Source: Clostridia bacterium (GTDB taxonomy: Bacteria > Bacillota > DSM-521 > Neomoorellales > SLTJ01). From it: a stretch of 6,392 nt of DNA. Under the pieces are notes generated by a model. The model had not been told where the DNA came from. It saw nothing but the letters and a program-made list of their open reading frames with translations, and did no database searches. The position numbers were made by a program, and so were the translations under genes. Positions 1 through 5,532 of the stretch are shown piece after piece; positions within the stretch are counted from its first letter, which is position 1; each line of letters opens with the position of its first letter. The stretch is taken from assembly GCA_014360105.1 (NCBI GenBank), contig JACIYD010000098.1, forward strand, positions 1 to 6,392. Direction: 5' to 3'.

Positions 1-531
1 AAGATAGCGGTAGGCCTGGGCCAGGGCCTGGGGACCCAGGAAGCGGCCATCGGTCGCCGCCGTGGGGCAGGCGGCCCAGCAACTGCCGCATTTCAAGCAA
101 TAAGCAAACTGGAGGTAGCGCTCGAGCTCTTCCGGCAACTGCCGCGATTCTTCTCCCTCGCTGGCCTCAAGGATATAGGGCCGGACGGCGCGGTGCTTTT
201 GGAAAAGCGGCCCCAGGTCGACCACCAGATCGCGCACCACGGGAAAGTGCGCCAGGGGCCCCACCTCGATCTTCTTTCCCTTACCCCGGACCTCATGGAC
301 CTGGGTGTGGCAGGCAAGATGGGGAAAACCGTTAAGCATCACCGCACAGGAGCCGCAAATACCCATGCGGCAGGAGGCGCGAAAGGCGAGGGTGGTATCG
401 AGCTTTTCCTTGATGTAGGTGAGGGCGTCCAGCACGGTCATGCCCCTGACCAGCGGCACGCTGTAGGCGGCGTAATAGGGCTTCTCCCCGGGCCGGTAGC
501 GGTAAACGGCAAAGCTTACTTCCTCGGCCAT
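1..531 (-). CDS. sdhB: Succinate dehydrogenase/fumarate reductase iron-sulfur subunit (3' end missing)
   Basis: Electron-transfer subunit of complex II, passing electrons between FAD and quinone/heme through [2Fe-2S], [4Fe-4S] and [3Fe-4S] clusters. 177 residues are visible from ATG 531, with GAGG 5 bases upstream; about 60 residues of the usual 230-250 are cut off at the window edge. The N-terminal plant-type ferredoxin domain has SCRMGICGSC at 53-62 plus Cys74, giving ligands Cys54, Cys59, Cys62 and Cys74. The third is Cys, as in E. coli FrdB, where E. coli SdhB has Asp. The second domain starts with CLKCGSCWAACP at 145-156: Cys145, Cys148 and Cys151 for the 4Fe cluster and Cys155 for the 3Fe cluster. 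This is followed by a FLGPQALAQAYRY stretch typical of FrdB/SdhB. The remaining three cysteines expected for the 3Fe and 4Fe clusters would lie outside the window. It is the last of the A-C-D-B set and could equally be named frdB. Confidence 0.94.
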   Translation of the reverse strand, partial: MAEEVSFAVYRYRPGEKPYYAAYSVPLVRGMTVLDALTYIKEKLDTTLAFRASCRMGICGSCAVMLNGFPHLACHTQVHEVRGKGKKIEVGPLAHFPVVRDLVVDLGPLFQKHRAVRPYILEASEGEESRQLPEELERYLQFAYCLKCGSCWAACPTAATDGRFLGPQALAQAYRYL

Positions 532-565
532 TGTCTCCTCACCCCCTGCTTCGAAGTTCCATTTC

Positions 566-922
566 CTAAAAGCGGAAAACAACCAGGGCGCCGTAGAAGA
601 GGGCGGCCGCGCCAAGGATAATCAGGACCGTACTTACCAGAACCTTTGCCTTCCTCGCGGCACCGGTCAGCTCGAGCACGATTCCCCTCAGGCCATAGAG
701 CCCGTGGTAGAGGGCCACGAAAAGCAAGAGGAGGTAAAGTAACGGCCAGGCCGGGCTTGCCGCGCGCTCGGCGACGCTGGCAAAAGTCAGAGGGTCGGCC
801 GGGCCGGCGCCCAGGGCGGCAAGAACGCGGGGCAGGTGCATCACCACCAGGTGCGCCCCGAGGAGGACGAGCAAAGCCGCGCCGGCCAAAAGGTGCAAAA
901 GCCACAGTCTTGCCTCGGTCAT
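566..922 (-). CDS. sdhD: Second complex II membrane anchor, SdhD-like
   Basis: Small hydrophobic protein of 118 residues with three likely membrane helices (about 6-30, 58-83 and 93-116). It should pair with the SdhC-like subunit to complete the anchor of complex II. It is too divergent for a family call on sequence alone, and the call rests on position, topology and a shared pattern: HLLAG at 10-14, His24 exactly 14 residues after His10, and HGLYGLRGIVLE at 73-84. The same spacings occur in the preceding SdhC-like protein, suggesting the two anchors are paralogs. His24 and His73 are candidate heme ligands. The ATG at 922 has GGGGAGG 7 bases upstream. A longer reading to 1018 would run inside sdhC and is not believed. 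The sdhC stop codon falls between this gene's ribosome binding site and its start, so translation is probably coupled. sdhB follows after 34 bases. Confidence 0.8.
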   Translation of the reverse strand: MTEARLWLLHLLAGAALLVLLGAHLVVMHLPRVLAALGAGPADPLTFASVAERAASPAWPLLYLLLLFVALYHGLYGLRGIVLELTGAARKAKVLVSTVLIILGAAALFYGALVVFRF

Positions 923-926
923 CGTC

Positions 927-1361
927 CTACCTCCCCAGGCCGAGATCCAGCGCGCCCAGCCCGGCCAGGGCCAGGGCCACCACCACCAGGACCAGCGCCA
1001 GCCGCCGCTGGCGCTCAAGACAGGTGCGATAGGGGTAGACCGGCCGGCCGGGCTTGCCCAGGCCGAAGCCCAGTTCCGCCAGGATGAGCCTTAGGCCGTT
1101 GGCCCCGTGAAAGAGGCAGGCAACGAAGACCACGTATTCCAGGGCATGGAAGAAGGCGTTGTCGAAAAGGGCCATGCGCGCCTCCCAGGCGGCCTCGCCC
1201 CCGAGGCGCGCCGCCGTCACCCAGAGATGGAGGCAGAAATAGGCGAGCATCCCCAGGCCGGAAAGACGGTGACCCAGGTAAAGCCAGTGCTCCAGGCCGT
1301 AATGCCTGGCGGCCGTGATCCAGAAAAGAGGGCCGCTTTCCCTTGGCATAACTTTTTCCAT
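927..1361 (-). CDS. sdhC: Succinate dehydrogenase/fumarate reductase cytochrome b anchor, SdhC-like
   Basis: Membrane anchor of complex II that carries quinone-site and heme-ligand residues and holds the A and B subunits on the membrane. 144 residues with three likely membrane helices, roughly 27-51, 69-95 and 121-138. The first helix opens with GHRLSG (His31, Arg32, Ser34), the HRxSG motif typical of SdhC quinone/heme sites, and contains His45. The second contains FHGANGLR (His85), like the heme-ligating helix of SdhC. A positively charged stretch with RQRR at 117-120 precedes helix three. It lies between the flavoprotein gene and a second small anchor, with sdhD starting 4 bases after its TAG. 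ATG 1361 and GTG 1364 are adjacent in-frame starts and both have acceptable spacing from the strong GGGGAGGGAG site, so the first residue is uncertain by one. Heme content is inferred from the histidines. Confidence 0.87.
   Translation of the reverse strand: MEKVMPRESGPLFWITAARHYGLEHWLYLGHRLSGLGMLAYFCLHLWVTAARLGGEAAWEARMALFDNAFFHALEYVVFVACLFHGANGLRLILAELGFGLGKPGRPVYPYRTCLERQRRLALVLVVVALALAGLGALDLGLGR
930..936 (-). promoter_or_regulatory. Ribosome binding site of sdhD
   Basis: GGGGAGG on the minus strand, 7 bases before ATG 922, lying within the last codons of sdhC just before its TAG stop (927-929). It fixes the sdhD start at 922 and implies coupling to sdhC translation. Confidence 0.72.
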
Positions 1362-1369
1362 CACCTAGA

Positions 1370-1379
1370 CTCCCTCCCC
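1370..1379 (-). promoter_or_regulatory. Ribosome binding site of sdhC
   Basis: GGGGAGGGAG on the minus strand sits in the short gap after the sdhA stop (1385-1387). It can serve either GTG 1364 or ATG 1361, with 5 or 8 bases from its end. Confidence 0.7.
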
Positions 1380-1384
1380 GACAT

Positions 1385-3115
1385 TCAGTACTTTCTCTCT
1401 TCCGGTGGCCATGAGGTAATGGTCACAGGAAGATAGCTAAACTCGGGCCCCTTTGGTCCCTTTCTGGCCAGAGTATGGCACAGGAAGTTTTGGTCATCCC
1501 GTGCCGGATGGTCCCGCCGGGCGTGCCCCCCGCGGGATTCTTTTCTGGCGAGCGCTCCCGCCACGATGAGTTCGGCCAGGTCGAGCATGTTTTCCAGCTC
1601 GAGCACGCCCACCAGTTCCGTGTTGTAGACCAGCGATTTGTCCGCCAGGCCCACGCGGCCGAACCTTTCCTTGAGCTGCCGGATCGCGCCCAGCCCCTCT
1701 TCCAGCCCCTTTTCCTCGCGGAAGACCCCGGCCTTTTGGTCCATCACCTGGCGCAGTTCCTGCCTCAAGGCAAAGGGATTTTCTTTGCCCCGGGCGCTGA
1801 ACAGGCGCATCACCCGTTCCATTTCCCCGGCGATGGTTTCCCGCCGCGGCTCGCGCGCCCTTTTCTCTTTTTGGGCCCAGCGGGCGGCGGCCTCGCCCGT
1901 GATGCGGCCCCAGACGAGGCACTCGGCGGTGGAATTGGAGCCCAGGCGGTTGGCGCCGTGCAGGGAAAGGCAGGAAACCTCCCCGGCCGCCCAGACTCCC
2001 GGGACCTCCGTGGCCCCGTTGATGTCCGCATGGATGCCGCCCATGGAATAGTGGGCCGCCGGCCGGATGGGGATGGGCTCCTCGATGGGGTCTTTGCCGG
2101 CAAATTTGATGGCCACCTCGCGGATTAAGGGCAGGCGCTCGTTGATCTTGTCCGGCCCCAGGTGGCGTAGGTCTAAAAGCACGTAGCCCAGGCCCTGCGG
2201 CTCGCCAAAGCCGCGGCCTTCTTCGATTTCCCGCATTTCCGCGCGGGCGACGATGTCCCGGGGAGCAAGCTCCATCATCTTGGCTGCGTAGTCTTTCATG
2301 AAGCGCTCGCCGCGGTTGTTGACCAGATACCCTCCTTCGCCTCGGGCGGCCTCGGTGATGAGCACCCCCGAGGGCACCAGGCCCGTGGGGTGGAACTGGA
2401 CGAACTCCATGTCTTTAAGGCCCAGGCCGGCGCGGTAGGCCAGCGCCATGCCGTCTCCGGTGACCGTGTGGGAGTAAGTGGTAAAGCCGTAAATGCGGCA
2501 GGCACCGCCGGTGGCAATGATCAGGGCCTTGGCCAAAAGCACCACGAATTCGCCCCGTACCAGGTCAAGGGCCAGCACGCCAGAGAAGCGCCCCTCCTCC
2601 ACCAAAAGGGAGGTGGCCATGAGGTCCTCGTACTGGGTGATTTGGCCCGCATAGCGCTGCAAGGTATCGTAAAGGGTGTGCATTTCGAAGAACCCCGTCT
2701 TGTCGGCGGCAAACACCGCGCGGGGAAAGCTATGGCCGCCAAAGGGCCGCTGGTCGATGCGGCCGTCTTCTCTTCTTGACCAGGGAATGCCCCAGTTTTC
2801 CAAAAGCACGATCTCGCGCGGGATCTCCTCGACAAAACGTACCACGACGTCCTGGTCGGCCAGAAAATCCGACCCTTTCACCGTGTCAAAGGCGTGTTGG
2901 GCAAGGCTATCCCCTTCCTCGGGCCGCAGCACCGCGGCGGTGCCTCCCTCGGCGCAAACCGAGTGCGCCCGCACCAGTTGCGTCTTGGCCATGATGGCAA
3001 GATCAAGCTCACCCCGGCCGGCCCTGGCGGCCTCAACCGCCGCCCTGAGGCCAGCCAGGCCCGAACCCAGGATGAGGAGGTCGTGGGTTCGCCTTGTCGG
3101 CACGGTCACCAACAT
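1385..3115 (-). CDS. sdhA: Succinate dehydrogenase/fumarate reductase flavoprotein subunit
   Basis: Catalytic subunit of complex II, interconverting succinate and fumarate with covalently bound FAD on the cytoplasmic side. 576 residues, full length. Seen in order: dinucleotide-binding GSGLAG at 17-22; RAHSVCAEGG at 49-58, where His51 aligns with the histidine that carries FAD; the FGGHSFPRA region at 125-133; substrate-site HPTG at 242-245 and TEAARGEGG at 254-262; Arg286 in APRDIVARA, matching the proton-shuttle arginine; His355 in AHYSMGGI; and the FAD/substrate region GANRLGSNSTAE at 387-398. The C-terminus has the family block ARKESRGGHARRDHP. Glu56, five residues after His51, matches E. 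coli FrdA (Glu49) rather than SdhA (Gln50), so fumarate reduction is possible, but direction cannot be settled from sequence. The ATG at 3115 is preferred over in-frame GTGs at 3118 and 3121 because AAAGGG lies 5 bases upstream of it. sdhC follows after about 23 bases. frdA is an equally fair name. Confidence 0.95.
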   Translation of the reverse strand: MLVTVPTRRTHDLLILGSGLAGLRAAVEAARAGRGELDLAIMAKTQLVRAHSVCAEGGTAAVLRPEEGDSLAQHAFDTVKGSDFLADQDVVVRFVEEIPREIVLLENWGIPWSRREDGRIDQRPFGGHSFPRAVFAADKTGFFEMHTLYDTLQRYAGQITQYEDLMATSLLVEEGRFSGVLALDLVRGEFVVLLAKALIIATGGACRIYGFTTYSHTVTGDGMALAYRAGLGLKDMEFVQFHPTGLVPSGVLITEAARGEGGYLVNNRGERFMKDYAAKMMELAPRDIVARAEMREIEEGRGFGEPQGLGYVLLDLRHLGPDKINERLPLIREVAIKFAGKDPIEEPIPIRPAAHYSMGGIHADINGATEVPGVWAAGEVSCLSLHGANRLGSNSTAECLVWGRITGEAAARWAQKEKRAREPRRETIAGEMERVMRLFSARGKENPFALRQELRQVMDQKAGVFREEKGLEEGLGAIRQLKERFGRVGLADKSLVYNTELVGVLELENMLDLAELIVAGALARKESRGGHARRDHPARDDQNFLCHTLARKGPKGPEFSYLPVTITSWPPEERKY

Positions 3116-3120
3116 CACCA

Positions 3121-3126
3121 CCCTTT
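3121..3126 (-). promoter_or_regulatory. Ribosome binding site of sdhA
   Basis: AAAGGG lies 5 bases before ATG 3115. It is weaker than the GGAGG sites of the downstream genes. It supports the ATG over the GTG codons at 3118 and 3121, which it abuts or overlaps. Confidence 0.55.
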
Positions 3127-3143
3127 TTTGACCCTGCCGGAGG

Positions 3144-3851
3144 CTAGAGCCCCAGGTAGGCTTCTCGCACGTGCTCGTTGTCTAGCAACTCTTTTCCTTG
3201 GCCCGTAAGGACGATGCGGCCGTTTTCCAGGACGTAGGCGCGGTCGCAGGCGTTGAGTGCCTCCATCACGTTCTGTTCGACCAGGAGAATGGTCATCCCG
3301 CGCGTTCGATGCAGTTCTTCGATTACTTTGAATACCTGGTCGACTACTACCGGGGCCAAGCCCAGAGAAGGCTCGTCGAGCATGAGGAGCTTCGGTCTGG
3401 CCATGAGGCCCCGGCCAATGGCAAGCATCTGTTGTTCGCCGCCGCTGAGGCTTCCGGCCAACTGGTTTTCACGCTCCTTCAGGCGGGGGAAGAGCCGAAA
3501 GACCTCTTCCATGGTTTCTTTGCGCCGCGTTTTTGCCTCACCGGAAAGGGAACCCATTTCCAGGTTTTCTCTCACGGTCATTTCGGGGAAGAGACGCCGT
3601 CCTTCCGGCACGTGAGCAATGCCGAGGGCGGCCATTTGGTGGGCGGGCTTGCGCGTGAGGTCCTCCCCGAAGAAGGTAATGTTTCCCCTGCGCGGCCGGA
3701 GCAGACCGGAAATGGTGTTCAAGGTGGTGGTTTTGCCAGCGCCGTTGGCGCCGAGAAGGGCAATGCATTCGCCTTCTTTAACTTCAAAGGACACTTCCCA
3801 CAAGACCTGCACATCGCCGTAAGAAACGTCAAGCTCGCTTACCTTAAGCAT
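3144..3851 (-). CDS. livF: Branched-chain amino acid type ABC transporter ATPase LivF
   Basis: Second cytoplasmic ATPase of the importer. 235 residues from ATG 3851, the standard LivF length. Motifs in order: Walker A GANGAGKT at 34-41, the LivF-typical VPEGRRLFPEMTVRENL region at 81-97, a canonical signature LSGGEQQ at 135-141, Walker B LLMLDEP at 155-161 followed by SLGLAP, and a VEQN motif where other ABC proteins have the H-loop histidine (this substitution is usual for LivF). Because the partner LivG lacks a normal signature, the canonical one here may be the main competent site; that is inference. The ATG overlaps the livG stop by 8 bases (ATGCTTAA). A GTG at 3860 would extend the protein by three residues but has no good ribosome binding site, whereas GGGTGAGG precedes the ATG. 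Its stop is about 28 bases upstream of the complex II flavoprotein gene. Confidence 0.94.
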   Translation of the reverse strand: MLKVSELDVSYGDVQVLWEVSFEVKEGECIALLGANGAGKTTTLNTISGLLRPRRGNITFFGEDLTRKPAHQMAALGIAHVPEGRRLFPEMTVRENLEMGSLSGEAKTRRKETMEEVFRLFPRLKERENQLAGSLSGGEQQMLAIGRGLMARPKLLMLDEPSLGLAPVVVDQVFKVIEELHRTRGMTILLVEQNVMEALNACDRAYVLENGRIVLTGQGKELLDNEHVREAYLGL

Positions 3852-4563
3852 AGGCCTCACCCAAGTATGCTTTAATTACCTCGGGGTGCCGGGCAATTTC
3901 CTGCGGCGTGCCGCGGGCAATTTCCCGCCCGAAGTTGATGGCCAGGATCCGATGGGAAATACCCATGATCACCTTCATCACATGCTCCACAATGATGATG
4001 GTAATGCCGGCCTTACAGATCTTCTGGATAATGGCCATCGCCTCCTCGGTTTCCTTGGGATTAAGGCCGGCAGCCGTTTCGTCCAGCAGCAAGAGTTCCG
4101 GGTTGGTAGCCAGGGCGCGGGCGATTTCCAGGCGCTTGCGGTCGGCAATGGGCAGCGCCTTGGCCGGTACGTCCTTACGGTGCGCAAGGCTACAGAAGTC
4201 GAGGACCTCCAGGGCCCTGGCCCTTGCCCGGGACGTGCTGGCGGTGCGCAGGAAAGCGCCGGCCATTACGTTTTCCAGTACCGTCATCCGCCGCAGGGGT
4301 TTTACCACCTGGAACGTGCGGCCGATGCCCAGCTTGCATATTTCGTGCGTGGGCAGGCCGTCAATGCGTTTGCCCTTGAAGTAGATCTCACCCGCGGTGG
4401 GCGGGTAAAAGTTGTTGATTACGTTAAACAGCGTGGTCTTGCCCGAGCCGTTGGGGCCGATGATGCCAAAAATCTCTCCCTGTTCCACGGTGAAGGTCAG
4501 ATTGTCTACCGCGGTCAGCCCCCCGAATTTTTTCGTCACTCCCTTAACCTCGAAGTAGCTCAC
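3844..4563 (-). CDS. livG: Branched-chain amino acid type ABC transporter ATPase LivG
   Basis: Cytoplasmic ATPase that powers the LivH/LivM channel, working with LivF. 239 residues from a GTG at 4563. Motifs seen: Walker A GPNGSGKT at residues 36-43, Q-loop Gln85 in GRTFQ, Walker B ending LLLLDE at 157-162, H-loop His194 in IVEHVM, and the LivG-type C-terminus GTPQEIARHPEVIKAYLGE. Two departures from the textbook ABC pattern: the signature normally reading LSYGQQ or LSGGQ is LPIADR (137-142), and the proline after the Walker B Asp-Glu is Thr163. From memory, some LivG-like branches carry similar LPLAD-type signatures, so this may be a subfamily trait rather than damage; the rest of the protein is intact. 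The start is uncertain: an in-frame ATG at 4581 also has a GGAGG just upstream and would add six residues (MREGRR), but the GTG fits the usual LivG N-terminus and has better spacing. The gene overlaps livM and livF. Confidence 0.92.
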   Translation of the reverse strand: MSYFEVKGVTKKFGGLTAVDNLTFTVEQGEIFGIIGPNGSGKTTLFNVINNFYPPTAGEIYFKGKRIDGLPTHEICKLGIGRTFQVVKPLRRMTVLENVMAGAFLRTASTSRARARALEVLDFCSLAHRKDVPAKALPIADRKRLEIARALATNPELLLLDETAAGLNPKETEEAMAIIQKICKAGITIIIVEHVMKVIMGISHRILAINFGREIARGTPQEIARHPEVIKAYLGEAYA

Positions 4564-5518
4564 CCTTCTTCCCTCCCGCATAGCCCTCCCGAAGGCGGCG
4601 CAAGAAGCGGCGTAAAGTGTCGAGTTCGCCGATGACCCCGTTGGGCAGGAACATGATGACAAGGCACACCAGGATGCCGAAAAGAAGAACGCTGGCCGCG
4701 CCCCACTGGGCACGGAACATCTCGCTCAAGGCAACGTAGATGGCCGCGCCAACCGCGGGCCCCCAAATGGTGGCCGCCCCGCCCATCATCACTACCAGGA
4801 TTACCATCACGGAAATATCCCCGAGCGAGAACACCACGTGGGGGTCGATGAAGGCGACGTAGTTCATGTAGAACGCGCCGGCCAGGCCGGTGAGGGCCGC
4901 ACTCGGCAGCAGCGCGTACATCTTGTACCGGGTGCTGGGGATGCCCAGCGCTTCGGCCGCGTCCTGGTCTTCGCGGATGGCGACGAAGTAGTAGCCCCAT
5001 TTGGAGTTGACCAGGCGATAGACGACGTAGACCGAGGCGGCAAACATGGCCAGGGCCATGTAGTAGTAGGGAAGCTTGGACGTGAAGCTTGCCAGGATGA
5101 GGATGCCCCGCGCCCCGTTGGTAAAGGAAACCCAGTTGGTGAAAACGAGGCGGAAAATCTCACCCAGCGCCAGCATGGCCAGGGCAAAGTAGGGGCCGCG
5201 CAGGCGGAAGCAAATGAGCCCGATGGGTAGGGCAAAGAGGGTGGCGACCACCGGGCCCAAAAGCATGCCCCACCAGGGTGAGGCCTGGAGGTGGTGCACC
5301 AACAGGCCGGCAGCGTAGGCTCCCAGCCCGAAGAAGGCCGCGTGGCCGAAAGAAACCTGCCCCGTATAGCCACCGAGGAGATTCCAGGCCGTACCCAAAG
5401 TGGCCCAGACGAGGACCATCACCAGGATGTGCTGGTGATAGGGGACCGATAAGCCCATGGGCAAAAGAAGGGCGACGAGAGCGCCGATGGCTAGGGGTAA
5501 CCAGCTTAGCTTGCGCAC
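4544..5518 (-). CDS. livM: Branched-chain amino acid type ABC transporter permease LivM
   Basis: Second membrane permease of the HAAT-type importer, partner of LivH. 324 residues, full family length. It begins with a short positive N-terminus (MRKLSW) followed by a hydrophobic helix, and has about eight to ten membrane segments. Conserved features are GQVSFGHAAF at residues 53-62, the cytoplasmic coupling loop REDQDAAEALGI at 182-193, GGAATIWGPAVGA at 246-258 and FLPNG at 290-294. The charged tail from about 300 to 324 (many Arg and Lys) should lie in the cytoplasm. The start is a GTG at 5518, chosen because an extended GAGGTGA ribosome binding site sits 7 bases upstream and the frame then opens directly into the signal-anchor-like helix. 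The gene follows livH by 7 bases and its end overlaps the start of livG by about 20 bases, so translation is probably coupled. Confidence 0.94.
   Translation of the reverse strand: MRKLSWLPLAIGALVALLLPMGLSVPYHQHILVMVLVWATLGTAWNLLGGYTGQVSFGHAAFFGLGAYAAGLLVHHLQASPWWGMLLGPVVATLFALPIGLICFRLRGPYFALAMLALGEIFRLVFTNWVSFTNGARGILILASFTSKLPYYYMALAMFAASVYVVYRLVNSKWGYYFVAIREDQDAAEALGIPSTRYKMYALLPSAALTGLAGAFYMNYVAFIDPHVVFSLGDISVMVILVVMMGGAATIWGPAVGAAIYVALSEMFRAQWGAASVLLFGILVCLVIMFLPNGVIGELDTLRRFLRRLREGYAGGKKGELLRG
4571..4577 (-). promoter_or_regulatory. Ribosome binding site of livG
   Basis: GGGAGGG on the minus strand is followed after 7 bases by GTG 4563, inside the end of livM. A second GGGAGGG just before ATG 4581 makes a six-residue longer form possible; the GTG form agrees better with the usual LivG N-terminus. 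Confidence 0.6.
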
Positions 5519-5525
5519 CTGTTCC

Positions 5526-5532
5526 TCACCTC
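5526..5532 (-). promoter_or_regulatory. Ribosome binding site of livM, overlapping the livH stop
   Basis: GAGGTGA on the minus strand lies 7 bases before the GTG at 5518, and the longer AAAGAGGTGA closely matches the anti-Shine-Dalgarno complement. It contains the TGA stop of livH. This site decides the GTG start of livM and suggests coupled translation. Confidence 0.75.

Noticed and set aside
955..1005. Low-complexity GGCCAGGGCCA and CCACCACCAC runs
   Set aside because: They encode the Leu/Val/Ala-rich third membrane helix of the SdhC-like anchor in GC-rich codons; no sign of a functional repeat.
1475..2128. Long open frame on the plus strand opposite the flavoprotein gene
   Set aside because: It lies entirely antisense to a gene with all catalytic motifs, its composition is the mirror of high-GC coding sequence, and it resembles no family. 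The same applies to the plus-strand frames at 3198-3875 and 3886-4635.
3116..3143. Possible terminator between livF and sdhA (run of six T on the plus strand)
   Set aside because: On the transcribed minus strand the run is A, not T, and no stable hairpin precedes it in the right orientation. Only a GGCT-AG-AGCC stem with a two-base loop is nearby.
5071..5090. Repeated GAAGCTT copies 13 bases apart
   Set aside because: They fall within livM coding sequence (around SFTSKL) and have no further repeat structure; chance similarity of codons.
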